Origin: Agathobacter rectalis ATCC 33656
Lineage (GTDB): Bacteria > Bacillota > Clostridia > Lachnospirales > Lachnospiraceae
Length of the DNA stretch: 64,000 bases
Direction of reading: 5' to 3'
Assembly (NCBI RefSeq): GCF_000020605.1
Contig: NC_012781.1
Span: 558,001-622,000, forward strand
This document shows positions 30,746 to 40,406 of the stretch, in pieces. How positions within the stretch are numbered: the stretch's first letter is position 1; every line of letters begins with the position of its first letter. Position numbers and translations under genes: made by a program. Under the pieces are notes generated by a model. That model ran no database searches. It saw nothing but the letters and a program-made list of their open reading frames with translations, and was not told the origin of the DNA.

Positions 30746-33472
30746 ATGAATACACAATATTATATGGTCATTATCAAGGGTGAAATAAAGACATCCGAAA
30801 TAATGTCATGTGGTTACAATAGAAATACCCAAAAATGGGATGTAAAATTCAATAATGGAAAAACATACTCGTATGCATATTTGAATGTGGAAAAGTTGAC
30901 TGATCCGGAGGTTTTGAATCCTAACATGTATCGGATTAGCAGAGAAGGACGAGAGTTCTTTGATGTTAATGCAATATATGTATTTAGAAGCGGAAGGGAG
31001 TCTTATTGGCACATTTGTTTTGGCGATGGTAGTGAAAGAGATTATCGTCGGAGCGACTTGCATATTATAGAGTCATGTCTTGCCCAGAGTCAGTCATCAA
31101 ATGTATTTGAATATATAAAGCAAATTGCAGGTTTGAGTAATCTTAAGAATGAAGAGACTGGTGAAAAATTATTGTCTAAGAAGTTTGACAAGATTTCTTT
31201 TGTGGGTAGTGATGTGGCCTTAGCAAAGTATTTGAATCCATCGTCATTGCAAGGGAAAAGAACAGAACGCGAATACATTCCGATTTTCCCATTTGGATGC
31301 AATAACAGTCAGTATAAGGCTGTAAAAAATGCCATGGAGAATCAGATCAGTGTTATACAGGGACCTCCAGGAACGGGAAAGACACAGACGATATTGAATA
31401 TTATTGCCAATATATTAATGCAAGGGAAAACGGTACAGATAGTATCCAATAATAATTCGGCAACGGAAAACGTATATGAAAAATTATCTTCTCCAAAATA
31501 CAATTTAGGTTTTATTGCTGCGACATTAGGAAGTTCTAAAAATAAGAAATTATTTGTTGAGCATCAGGACGCTGCTTATCCCGACTTTTCGTCGTGGAAA
31601 ACGGGAGAAGATCCAAGTGTTTTGCAGAAGAAAATAGCAGAGCAATCCAGTCAGTTAAAAAGTGTTTTTGCTAAGCAGGAAAAATTAGCGTGTTTAAGGC
31701 AGGAACTTTCACAGTTGGTTACTGAACAGGAATATTTCAATCAATATGTTAAAGAATCAGATGTTCATACAGATAGTATTAAGTTCAAGAAAAAACTATC
31801 TTCAAAGCAATGGATGGTATTGTGGCAGGAGTGCCAGTTGATTTCAGAAGAGAAAACGGCAATAGGATTTTGGTTTAAGATAAAAGCTTTATTTAAATAT
31901 GGAGTAACCGATTGGAGTATTTATAAGCAGGATATTTCAAAGATAATTACAACCTTTCAGGCAATGTATTATCGTGCAAAGCAGGCGGAGTTGTCTGCGG
32001 AAATTGCAGATATTGAAAAGTATTCAAATAGTGTTAATAAGAATTTGCTTGAGGATTTATGCAAACAGTCAATGGTTGTCCTAAAAGACAAACTGGCAAG
32101 GAAATATGAAGGTAACAGTAGTAGAAAAACTTTTAGTGAAGATAATTTGTGGAAGGAACCATACAATGTACTGGCTGAGTATCCGGTTATATTAAGTACA
32201 ACATTTTCATCAAGAAACAGCCTGAATTCAGATGTGGTGTATGATTATCTTATCATGGATGAGGCATCACAGGTAGATATTGCAACCGGTGCGTTGGCAT
32301 TGTCCTGTGCAAGGAATGTTGTTATTGTGGGTGATACCAAGCAACTTCCTAATGTTGTTACAGATGATATAAAGGCCAAAGCAAAAGCTATATTTGACAG
32401 ATTTAATGTGAGTGAAGGATATCAGTATACAAACAGTTTTCTGCAATCCATTTTGGATGTTATGCCTAATGTAACACAAACATTGTTACGGGAACATTAT
32501 AGGTGTCACCCAAAAATAATAAATTTCTGTAACCAGAAATTCTATCGTGGTGAATTGATTATTATGACAACGGATAAGGGTGAAGAGGATGTTTTATCGG
32601 TAGTAAAAACGGTAGCGGGAAATCATGAACGTAACCATTATAGTCAGCGCCAGATAGATGTTATTAAAAATGAGATTATACCAAAATATGTTTCAAATCC
32701 GGAAGAAACCGGAATTATTGCACCGTACAAAAATCAGGTAGAAGCATTAAGCAAGGAGATAACAGATATTGATGCTGCTACAGTGCATAAGTTCCAGGGC
32801 AAGGAGAAAGAGAATATTATCATATCTACTGTGGATGATGAAATATCTGATTTTGCAGATGATCCATATTTAATCAATGTTGCTGTATCAAGAGCCAAAA
32901 AGAAATTGATGTTGGTTGTAACTGGAAATGTGCAATCAAAAGAGCACAATATAACAGATTTGATTGATTACATTCAGTATAATAATTTTGAGGTTACTGA
33001 AAGCAAGATTTATTCGATTTTTGATTACCTTTACAAGCAGTATACTGAGGAAAGAAGAGTATACTTGCAGAAGCACAAAAAAGTATCAGAATATGATTCG
33101 GAAAATCTGATGTATTCATTGATAGAGGACATTATCTCAGCTAACAAGTATTCAAGCTTGGAAGTTGTTTGTCATTTTCCGTTGAATATGTTGATTAAGA
33201 ATCCAGAATTATTAAATGAGCAGGAATGTCAGTATGCAATGAATCCAGCAACACATTTAGATTTTCTGATTTATAACAGAATTGGTAAAAAGCCTGTGTT
33301 GGCGATTGAGGTTGACGGATATGAATACCATAAAGAGGATACCATTCAGGCTTCAAGAGATTTATTGAAAAATCATATAATGGAGCTGTACGAAATTCCA
33401 TTACTGAGATTTAAAACAAATGGTAGCGGTGAAAGAGAAAAGATTGTAGAGATGCTGGATAAGTTGGTTTGA
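30746..33472 (+). CDS. SF1 helicase with C-terminal DUF2726/Vsr-like nuclease domain
   Basis: 908 residues. A ~190-residue N-terminal part (KWDVKFNNGKTYSYAY and similar) is followed by a UPF1/DNA2-type superfamily 1 helicase: Walker A GPPGTGKT (206-213), DEAS box (Asp505), LREHYRCHPKI, VHKFQGKEKENIIISTV and VAVSRAKKKL. The last ~80 residues form a PD-(D/E)XK-like nuclease (THLDFLIYN with Asp839, AIEVDGYEYH with Glu855). Helicase-nuclease single proteins of this kind occur in defence islands. A helical insert lies between the Walker A and DEAS regions. GTGAGGA precedes the ATG. No partner gene is evident. Confidence 0.82.
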   Translation: MNTQYYMVIIKGEIKTSEIMSCGYNRNTQKWDVKFNNGKTYSYAYLNVEKLTDPEVLNPNMYRISREGREFFDVNAIYVFRSGRESYWHICFGDGSERDYRRSDLHIIESCLAQSQSSNVFEYIKQIAGLSNLKNEETGEKLLSKKFDKISFVGSDVALAKYLNPSSLQGKRTEREYIPIFPFGCNNSQYKAVKNAMENQISVIQGPPGTGKTQTILNIIANILMQGKTVQIVSNNNSATENVYEKLSSPKYNLGFIAATLGSSKNKKLFVEHQDAAYPDFSSWKTGEDPSVLQKKIAEQSSQLKSVFAKQEKLACLRQELSQLVTEQEYFNQYVKESDVHTDSIKFKKKLSSKQWMVLWQECQLISEEKTAIGFWFKIKALFKYGVTDWSIYKQDISKIITTFQAMYYRAKQAELSAEIADIEKYSNSVNKNLLEDLCKQSMVVLKDKLARKYEGNSSRKTFSEDNLWKEPYNVLAEYPVILSTTFSSRNSLNSDVVYDYLIMDEASQVDIATGALALSCARNVVIVGDTKQLPNVVTDDIKAKAKAIFDRFNVSEGYQYTNSFLQSILDVMPNVTQTLLREHYRCHPKIINFCNQKFYRGELIIMTTDKGEEDVLSVVKTVAGNHERNHYSQRQIDVIKNEIIPKYVSNPEETGIIAPYKNQVEALSKEITDIDAATVHKFQGKEKENIIISTVDDEISDFADDPYLINVAVSRAKKKLMLVVTGNVQSKEHNITDLIDYIQYNNFEVTESKIYSIFDYLYKQYTEERRVYLQKHKKVSEYDSENLMYSLIEDIISANKYSSLEVVCHFPLNMLIKNPELLNEQECQYAMNPATHLDFLIYNRIGKKPVLAIEVDGYEYHKEDTIQASRDLLKNHIMELYEIPLLRFKTNGSGEREKIVEMLDKLV

Positions 33473-33501
33473 TAGCGTGAAAAGAAAAAGGAGAAATTAC
33501 C

Positions 33502-34209
33502 ATGGCTGTATCTTATAAACGATTATGGAAATTATTAGTGGATAAAGAAATGAGCAAATCGGATTTGCGTAAAAAGGCAGAAATTGCTCCTAACACAATG
33601 ACAAAGCTTCGCCGTGATGAAGAGGTGAGCCTTACAATTCTTAGCAAAATCTGTAAAACCTTACATGCAGATTTTGGGGATATTGTGGAGTATGTGCCGG
33701 ATGCAGAAATATGGGATTTGTATAATGAGAACCGAGAGCTTCTGGGAAAAGACCATATCAGAGGAGAACAGTTACCGATAGACGGATACCATCTGGTGGT
33801 GCATGTCTGGATCCGTAATTCTAATGGACAGTACCTTATCTCGCAGCGTTCTGCAAACAGACCAACACATCCTTTGATGTGGGAATGTGTAGGCGGTTCG
33901 GTTGTAAAAGGTGAGGATAGTTTATCAGGAGTAATTCGAGAGGCAAAGGAAGAGGTTGGCATTGATTTGATGCCGGAAAATGGACAAGTGCTTTTTACAA
34001 AGACACGAAAAATCATTGATGGAAAAATTTATAATGATATTATGGATGTTTGGCTGTTTGATTACGATGGAGAGGTTGATTTAGGCAATGCCACAACGGA
34101 TGAAGTGGCACAGGTTGCATGGATGAATGGGGAACAAATAAAAGAATTATTTGATGCAAATATGTTTGTGGATACATTGGAGTATTTTTTTACGGAAGTG
34201 GATAAGTAG
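33502..34209 (+). CDS. XRE-type HTH fused to a NUDIX hydrolase
   Basis: 235 residues. The N-terminal ~70 residues are a Cro/CI-like HTH (MSKSDLRKKAEIAPNTMTKLRRDEEVSLTILSKICKTL). The rest is a NUDIX domain with box GGSVVKGEDSLSGVIREAKEEVGI, similar to isopentenyl-diphosphate-isomerase-like NUDIX proteins. The fusion suggests a regulator that senses or hydrolyses a nucleotide-linked metabolite. AAGGAG precedes the ATG. It lies between the helicase and the AlbA-type ATPase with short gaps, so all three may share a transcript. Confidence 0.85.
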   Translation: MAVSYKRLWKLLVDKEMSKSDLRKKAEIAPNTMTKLRRDEEVSLTILSKICKTLHADFGDIVEYVPDAEIWDLYNENRELLGKDHIRGEQLPIDGYHLVVHVWIRNSNGQYLISQRSANRPTHPLMWECVGGSVVKGEDSLSGVIREAKEEVGIDLMPENGQVLFTKTRKIIDGKIYNDIMDVWLFDYDGEVDLGNATTDEVAQVAWMNGEQIKELFDANMFVDTLEYFFTEVDK

Positions 34210-34232
34210 TAATTTGGAAAGTTGGTGGATAT

Positions 34233-35612
34233 ATGAAGGAAAAAGAACATCAATCCATAGAGTGGAAGGAATCATGGCAGGATGAGTATTTGAAATGGAT
34301 TTGTGGATATGCCAATGCCTATGGTGGAACAATATACATAGGTACGGATGACGATGGTAATGTTGTAGGTATTGATAATGCAAGAGATTTATTAGAGCGA
34401 ATCCCCAATAAAATTACGGACACAATGGGAATCATTGTAGATGTAAATTTGTTATATAAAGGCGAACTTGAGTATCTGCAGATAATTGTTGATAAATATC
34501 CATCTTTAATAAGTTTTCGTGGGAAATATTATTATCGTTCAGGAAGTACCATGCGTGAAATTACCGGAAAGGAATTAGAAAGAGCTTTGTTAAAAACGCA
34601 GGGAAGAACATGGGATGGTGTGCCTCTACCCAAACTGACGGTAGCTGATTTAAAGCAGGATGCAATACAGTTATTCAAAGATAAGGCAGTGAAAAGAGGA
34701 AGGCTTACAAAGGAAGAAGTCAGTGTGGAAGATACTATATTGATGGATAACCTGCACCTGATTGATGAAGATGGATATTTGATAAGAGCAGCAATGCTTG
34801 CGTTTTATAAAGATCCAGAGAAGTGGGTAACAGGTTCTTATATCAAAATCGGATATTTTGGAAAATCAGATTCGGATTTGGTGTACCAGGATGAGGTGCA
34901 CGGTCCTTTGATAGAGCAGGTAGATAAGACCGTTGATTTAGTTTATACAAAATATATGAAGGCATTGATTGATTATGAGGGAGTCCAGAGAATTGAGCAG
35001 TTTATGTTCCACAAGGACGCATTTCGTGAGATTTTGTTAAATGCCGTTGTTCATAAGGATTACAGCAGTTGCAATCCAATTCAGATTAGCGTTTACGAGG
35101 ACAAGATATATATTTGGAATGATGGTGAGATGCCTCCAAATCTGGATTCTACTGACAAGTTGTTTATGAAACATTCATCAAAGCCTTATAATCCGAAATT
35201 GGCTAACGTCTTTTTCAAAAGCGGTATGATTGAAGCTTGGGGAAGAGGATTTGAGAAGATTAGGGAAGCCTGTGCGTTGTATGATGGACCATTGCCGGAA
35301 TACGAGATTAATGAGGCTGGAATTATGGTTCTTTGCAAGGCTTGTGATAAGTATCTGGGGTTGTTGAGGAATGATGGTCAGCATCATGGTCAATGCGACC
35401 AAGAAGGTGACCATGATGAAGAACAAGATATAATGAGGCAGATAATCGCATTTTGCATGGAACCCAAAACTGCAAGTGAAATAATGCAAAAATTCAATTT
35501 GGAGCGTTCATATTTTCGAAGGCATTATCTAAATAAGATGCTCAAAACTGGTAAGTTACAAAGAACTGAGCCTGATAAACCGAAAAGTAAGAATCAAAAG
35601 TATTATTCGTAA
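34233..35612 (+). CDS. AlbA_2/Schlafen-type ATP-binding protein with winged helix
   Basis: 459 residues. The N-terminal AlbA_2 (Schlafen-like, formerly AAA_4) domain has QSIEWKESW and ICGYANAYGGTIYIGTDDDGNVVG. A GHKL-type ATPase-like domain follows (REILLNAVVHKDYSS, VYEDKIYIWNDGEMP). After a His/Gln/Asp-rich linker (~390-410) comes a C-terminal winged helix (FCMEPKTASEIMQKFNLERSYFRRHYL). These proteins are common in defence and regulatory islands and their activity is not settled. The linker DNA carries TGGTCA/TGACCA near-palindromes. A decayed relative follows downstream. Confidence 0.85.
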   Translation: MKEKEHQSIEWKESWQDEYLKWICGYANAYGGTIYIGTDDDGNVVGIDNARDLLERIPNKITDTMGIIVDVNLLYKGELEYLQIIVDKYPSLISFRGKYYYRSGSTMREITGKELERALLKTQGRTWDGVPLPKLTVADLKQDAIQLFKDKAVKRGRLTKEEVSVEDTILMDNLHLIDEDGYLIRAAMLAFYKDPEKWVTGSYIKIGYFGKSDSDLVYQDEVHGPLIEQVDKTVDLVYTKYMKALIDYEGVQRIEQFMFHKDAFREILLNAVVHKDYSSCNPIQISVYEDKIYIWNDGEMPPNLDSTDKLFMKHSSKPYNPKLANVFFKSGMIEAWGRGFEKIREACALYDGPLPEYEINEAGIMVLCKACDKYLGLLRNDGQHHGQCDQEGDHDEEQDIMRQIIAFCMEPKTASEIMQKFNLERSYFRRHYLNKMLKTGKLQRTEPDKPKSKNQKYYS

Positions 35613-35622
35613 ACATATTCAT

Positions 35623-35647
35623 CAACTTGGTCACAATGACCAAGTTG
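35623..35647. repeat. 25-bp perfect palindrome
   Basis: CAACTTGGTCA-CAA-TGACCAAGTTG has an 11-bp stem and no T tract. It follows the AlbA-type gene stop and could be a processing hairpin or binding site. TGGTCA/TGACCA also occurs within that gene at ~35390-35420. Confidence 0.55.
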
Positions 35648-35677
35648 AGAACATGTAATGTAAAACAATATATTTAG

Positions 35678-36582
35678 AAAAGGATTCGTTTTATACGTTA
35701 TGAGGGAACAGAAGAAAAATTTGGAACAGAGATGAATGTAATTAAGGATGTCATCTTTGAAGGAACACTGCTTAACATGATAAATGAGGCAATTGCATAT
35801 TTGGACACGTAGGTAAAAGAAAAAACATATCTTGGACCAGATGGAACATTTGTTACAGATGAGGAATATCCTAAGTTTGTCAGATAGGAATTGATCGTAA
35901 ATGCGGTTACCCATCGTGCTTACAGTATTACCAGTACGGATATTCAGATAAAAATGTTTGATGATCATATAGTAGTTGAAAGTCCAAGAAAACTTCCGGG
36001 ATTCTGTGACATATACGAATAGACAATATACGTTTCACACATTTTTCCAGAAACCCTAAGATTGCAGAGTTTTTAAAAAACTATAAATTTGTAAAAGAAT
36101 TTGGCGAAGGCGTTAATCGTATGTGTAATGAGTTGGAGCAGGCGGGACTAAAAGATCCTGTTTATCATACAAATGCTTTTATGTTGCAGGCGGTTATTTA
36201 TAATTCAAAAGTTGGAAAGACTATTGTTGAGAAAACCGCTGATTCATTTAAAAAATTGGCTGTTGCAGTCAATAAGTCGTTGATTGATTACCAAAGGCCG
36301 GCGATTGGAGAAGAAAAGTCGGCGATTGACGATAAAAAATCGGCGGTTGATAGGATAAAGTCGGCGATTGAGCAACAAAAATATAATGAACCTTCGAAAG
36401 CAAATATTCTTAAGGTGTATGATGAAATAGAGAAAAATCAGATTTTTGGAACAAAAGAAATAAAAGAAATTCTTGATTGCTCACCATCCACAGCAAGAGC
36501 AGTCATGACAAAACTTAGAGACATGAAAGTTGTTAAAGCGGTGAATGGTAAAGGAAAGGGAAAGTATGTATTCATAGAATAA
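35678..36582 (+). pseudogene. second AlbA_2/GHKL ATP-binding protein, decayed
   Basis: A conceptual frame begins KRIRFIRYEGTEEKFG, runs through VIKDVIFEGTLLNMINEAIAYL and ELIVNAVTHRAYS (the GHKL-like N-box), and continues as NPKIAEFLKNYKFVKEFGEGVNRM. It is broken by TAG at 35810 and TAG at 35885, both where Gln (CAG) is expected, and by a frameshift near 36000. The open tail from 36121 codes for the end of the ATPase, a 7-residue repeat linker and a winged helix (GTKEIKEILDCSPSTARAVMTKLRD). The N-terminal AlbA domain is missing. Confidence 0.75.
36279..36383 (+). repeat. 21-bp tandem repeat in the linker of the decayed AlbA gene
   Basis: GGCGATTG-like units recur at 36300, 36321, 36342 and 36363 with a strict 21-bp period, encoding 7-residue units of the form SAIDxxK; a weaker unit precedes them. 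Confidence 0.75.
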
Positions 36583-37011
36583 AAATGAGATATAGAGTAT
36601 TCCTGAATGTAAAAGCTCTATGTGTGGAAGTCAGGAGAAGATAAAAACTGAATTGGTTAAAGGCACAAATTTGGTTTAAGTAACTCTTATAATGAAGATG
36701 GGGAATGTCATAGAAAATGTCGTAGAAAGGTCATAGAAATTTTGAGAAAAATCAAGTGACTAAAATCAGAATATTCTAAGAAGAAGCTTTCTAAAGCGTG
36801 AGAGACGCTTAAAGAGTTTTCTGAAAAACGAATATTTCAAAGTTTGTCTCAACGAAGTCTCACGAGATTTGGGACTGAGTGAGACTCTATGATATAGCAA
36901 AATGCGATAAAATCAGTATTTGCAGGTGAATTATAAAGTTGTAGTCTCAAGTCAGTCTCATTTTTGAAGTTGTTTGTTGAGACTAACTTGAGACTGAGGA
37001 GGTTCAAAATC
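36583..37011. other. repeat-rich intergenic region upstream of the TOTE-type locus
   Basis: No gene. A GTC(A/G)TAGAAA triplet with 12- and 11-bp steps lies at 36707-36740, a GAAGCTTTCTAAAGC-like palindromic patch at ~36783, and the GTCTCA repeat cluster (listed separately) ends just before the gene at 37012. Confidence 0.5.
36846..36995. repeat. GTCTCA direct and inverted repeat cluster
   Basis: GTCTCA pairs with 11-bp period lie at 36846/36857 and 36944/36955 (AGTCTCA-AGTC-AGTCTCA). The inverted partner TGAGACT-AACT-TGAGACT is at 36978-36995. The last two 18-nt blocks are reverse complements with one mismatch and could form a hairpin ending 16 nt before the ATG at 37012. It may be an operator or an element end. 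Confidence 0.65.
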
Positions 37012-37335
37012 ATGGACATAAGCAAAAAGGATTGGAAGCTATTTCGAGAAAAATTATCAGGCTGGCAGGAAAATTATATAGAAGGTCTTGTTAAAGAGTA
37101 TGCAAATTTTCTGAATGATGATATAAAGCCTGCATCAGAGAGATTCTGGGAACTTGAAAAACGGATAAAAGAAGATAAGCGTCATCCGGGTGTTATCATG
37201 GAACTGAAAAAATCAGAGGTAATATGGGATATTGTTCGTCTTATTAGACTGAAAGTAATTACATATAATGATTTATCAGACTTTAGTGATGAATTACAGA
37301 ATGAAGTAAAAAGAATACTTGAGATGTATAGATAA
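37012..37335 (+). CDS. uncharacterised helical protein preceding the TOTE-type enzyme
   Basis: 107 residues from the ATG at 37012 (GAGGAGG upstream); the frame opening at 36964 would run through the repeat hairpin. It is all-helical, highly charged and without a recognised domain. It ends 23 nt before the large primase-helicase gene and shares its direction, so it is probably a regulator or subunit of that system. The inverted GTCTCA repeats directly upstream may control both. Confidence 0.7.
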   Translation: MDISKKDWKLFREKLSGWQENYIEGLVKEYANFLNDDIKPASERFWELEKRIKEDKRHPGVIMELKKSEVIWDIVRLIRLKVITYNDLSDFSDELQNEVKRILEMYR

Positions 37336-37358
37336 TGACGGAAAGGGAGGTATGACAA

Positions 37359-40328
37359 ATGCGTGATCCAATAGAGAATGTGACTAGATTGCAGAAGCAG
37401 TTGAACAATCTGCAATTGGAGAATCAGGTATTAAAGAATATATTGGATAAAGCAGGAGTGTCATATCAAAATGAACTGGCAAGTATAAGGGAAACGGAAA
37501 AGAAAGAGGATTTTGATCCAGAACAAGGTAAAAGGATTGTGTACCCCAAAGAGATTACAGACAGGATGGCAAAGCTCTTTTTCTCATTCTTTTGGGGAAG
37601 AACAGATGTATATGCGAAAAGAAATGTAAATAAAAACGGAGAGGCGGCATATTATCCGCAGTGTGATAATTTCTGGTCAGATAATTGCCATAGGAAATTA
37701 AATACACATATAGACTGTAAGGATTGCAAATATTGTTCGTATACAAGATTAGATTTATCAACTATATTGACGCATTTGAGGGGAAACTCTTATGTTGCAA
37801 AAGATGTAATTGGTGTATATCCATTATTTAGTGATGGAACATGTAGGTTTCTGGTGTTTGACTTTGATAATCATGAGAAGAATGCAGAAAAAAGGGACTT
37901 TGCAAATACAGATGATACATGGATTGAAGAAGTCGAAGCTATGAGAGATATCTGCACATTAAATGGGATAGAACCTTTGGTAGAACGTTCTCGTTCAGGA
38001 AAAGGTGCACATATATGGATATTCTTTGACAAGCCAATATCGGCGGCAGTGGTTCGTAAATTTGGCTTAGCACTTTTAGATAAAGGTGCAGAGCAGGTGA
38101 ATTTAAAGTCATTCAATTATTATGACAGAATGTTACCAGCACAGGATTCCTTAGAAAATGTGGCAATAGGAAATCTGATTGCATTGCCATTACAGGGAAG
38201 GGCGTTGAAAGATGGCAATAGTGCATTTGTGGATGGTAACTGGAATGCTTATCCTGACCAATGGAATGCTTTATTAAGTAAACCTAAGCTTTCAGAGGAA
38301 TTTCTGGAGAATAAGATAAGGGAATGGACATTTACAGCAGATGACCTTGAAGCATCCAGTGATGAAGAAAATAGGGAAAAGCCATGGGATAGAATGAAAA
38401 ATTTTGCAAAATCAGATGTTGATGGGAAAATGGACATCACATTATCAAATGGTATATATGTCGACAGCACGAATCTTAAGCCTGCGATGCAAAATAAGAT
38501 TCGCAGAATGGCAGCCTTTAGTAACCCAGTATTTTATAAAAATCGTGCGATTGGAACATCTAATTATGATACTTCGAGGTGGATTTATCTTGGAAAAGAC
38601 CATCTTGGTGGATACATACAGATTCCAAGAGGATTACAGGATGAATTAATAGCAAATATTGATAAGGCAGGAATTGAATATACTATTGATGATGAGAGGC
38701 AGCAGGGAAGAAATATTAATGTAGAATTCAATGGAGAACTACGACCTGAACAGAACAAGGCGTTAAAGGAACTGACTAAGCATGATAATGGAATACTTCA
38801 TGCTGCAACAGCATTTGGGAAAACAGTTGTATGCAGTGCAGTAATTGCAGAAAAGAAAGTGAATACTCTGATCCTGCTTGAATCATCTGCACTTATAGAA
38901 CAGTGGAAAGATGCTCTAAACAAATTTTTAATTATAGATGAAGAACTACCCCAGTACAAAACGAAAACTGGAAGATTAAGAACTAGAAAAAGTCTGATTG
39001 GAACATTGCAGGGAGTACATGATTCGATGACAGGGATTGTTGATATTGCAATGGTCGGCTCACTTTGCAAAAAGGGAGAGTTTCATAATTTGCTGAATGA
39101 TTATGGACTTGTGATAATTGATGAGTGTCATCATTCTGCCTCTGAAACAATAGCAAATGTGCTAAAAGAAGTAAAAGCAAGGTATGTATATGGTGTGACA
39201 GCAACTCCGAAAAGAGGAGATGGACTGGAAAAAATCAATTATATGCTGATAGGACCTATAAGATATAGTTACACAGCAAAGGAAAAGGCTATGGAGCAGG
39301 GGATACAACATCTTGTATATCCGCGTTTTACCAGAACTGTTCCACCAAGAGGTGTACTTATCGGTAAGATGCATCCAAATGAAGCTTATGAGATTATTCA
39401 TAATAATGATATCAGAGACGAACAGATTGTTGAAGATGTGAAGAATTGCGTATCAGCAGGTCGCACCCCAGTTGTTTTATCACGATACAAGGATCATTCA
39501 GAGAAACTGTACGAGCGATTGAAAGATTATGCAGACCATGTATTTTTAATGACAGGCAACAACTCAAAGAAAGAACATAAGAAGATTTTGGAACAGATGC
39601 ATCAGGTTTATAAGGCGGAGTCTCTGATATTAATAGCTACAGGTTCACTTGTAGGAGAGGGGTTTGATTTTCCAAGACTGGATACACTTTTTATGGCAAC
39701 ACCTGTATCATTTCGAGGAGTTGTTGAACAGTATGCTGGTCGATTGAATCGTGATTATGCTGGTAAAGAAAATGTAATAATATATGATTATGTAGACAAC
39801 CATATTACAATGTTTAATAACATGTATATGAAGAGACTTAAAGCATATAAACAGATTGGATATGAGATTGCAGGTGGTTTGCATAATGATAAACAGACAG
39901 CTAATGCAATATATGACGGTGATAATTATGCTGAAAATTATCATAAAGATTTACTGGATGCAAATAAAAATATAATTATTTCAAGCCCTGCAATTAGTGG
40001 GACAAAAGTTTATGAACTTATTAACCTGCTAAAAGAAAAGCAGTTATCAGGTGTTCAGATTACGATAGTAACATGGGCACCGGATTCCTATGGATTTGGA
40101 GATGCATCATACTGGATGCAGCTACATGAAGAAATGCGCAAAGCTGGTTTCTACATTAAAACAGTAGAAGAGTCATGTGAACGATTTGCTGTTATAGATC
40201 AGGAAGTTGTCTGGTATGGAAATATTAATCTTTTGGCGAAGGATAAGGTTGATGACAGTATTATGAGGGTTTTGAGTAAAGAGATAGCTAGTGAATTGAT
40301 GGAAATTACATTTGGAGATAATGGTTGA
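37359..40328 (+). CDS. TOTE-type conflict protein: AEP primase, SF2 helicase and PLD-like domain
   Basis: 989 residues. An N-terminal coiled coil (~1-30) is followed by an archaeo-eukaryotic primase domain with a Cys cluster (CHRKLNTHIDCKDCKYC), the metal pair in FDFDNH (Asp168, Asp170) and SGKGAHIWIF. A superfamily 2 helicase follows: RPEQNKAL, Walker A TAFGKT (Lys488), DECH (Asp588), TATPKR, and the C-terminal motif YAGRLNRD. The last ~130 residues resemble a phospholipase-D fold (ITIVTWAP, VVWYGNINLL), but the usual HxK is not apparent (CERFAVID). These three domains in one protein are the hallmark of TOTE conflict systems, predicted to act on invading DNA. GGGAGG precedes the ATG. Confidence 0.85.
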   Translation: MRDPIENVTRLQKQLNNLQLENQVLKNILDKAGVSYQNELASIRETEKKEDFDPEQGKRIVYPKEITDRMAKLFFSFFWGRTDVYAKRNVNKNGEAAYYPQCDNFWSDNCHRKLNTHIDCKDCKYCSYTRLDLSTILTHLRGNSYVAKDVIGVYPLFSDGTCRFLVFDFDNHEKNAEKRDFANTDDTWIEEVEAMRDICTLNGIEPLVERSRSGKGAHIWIFFDKPISAAVVRKFGLALLDKGAEQVNLKSFNYYDRMLPAQDSLENVAIGNLIALPLQGRALKDGNSAFVDGNWNAYPDQWNALLSKPKLSEEFLENKIREWTFTADDLEASSDEENREKPWDRMKNFAKSDVDGKMDITLSNGIYVDSTNLKPAMQNKIRRMAAFSNPVFYKNRAIGTSNYDTSRWIYLGKDHLGGYIQIPRGLQDELIANIDKAGIEYTIDDERQQGRNINVEFNGELRPEQNKALKELTKHDNGILHAATAFGKTVVCSAVIAEKKVNTLILLESSALIEQWKDALNKFLIIDEELPQYKTKTGRLRTRKSLIGTLQGVHDSMTGIVDIAMVGSLCKKGEFHNLLNDYGLVIIDECHHSASETIANVLKEVKARYVYGVTATPKRGDGLEKINYMLIGPIRYSYTAKEKAMEQGIQHLVYPRFTRTVPPRGVLIGKMHPNEAYEIIHNNDIRDEQIVEDVKNCVSAGRTPVVLSRYKDHSEKLYERLKDYADHVFLMTGNNSKKEHKKILEQMHQVYKAESLILIATGSLVGEGFDFPRLDTLFMATPVSFRGVVEQYAGRLNRDYAGKENVIIYDYVDNHITMFNNMYMKRLKAYKQIGYEIAGGLHNDKQTANAIYDGDNYAENYHKDLLDANKNIIISSPAISGTKVYELINLLKEKQLSGVQITIVTWAPDSYGFGDASYWMQLHEEMRKAGFYIKTVEESCERFAVIDQEVVWYGNINLLAKDKVDDSIMRVLSKEIASELMEITFGDNG

Positions 40329-40406
40329 GCTGAATAGGACTAAAACATATGGATTCCATAAGATGTAAAGAAGACGTTTCATGAGAATAGAGAAAGGAAT
40401 GCGTTT

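Noticed and set aside
35810-35887. UAG read as glutamine (recoding) because two TAGs replace CAG
   Set aside because: A frameshift near 36000 and loss of the N-terminal domain show ordinary decay, and other genes in the window use normal stops.
36846-36995. Integrase arm sites of another guaA-type island
   Set aside because: Periodicity is similar, but no GAGTTTGAATA core lies at the expected 59 or ~100 nt, and the inverted arrangement directly before a gene suggests an operator instead.
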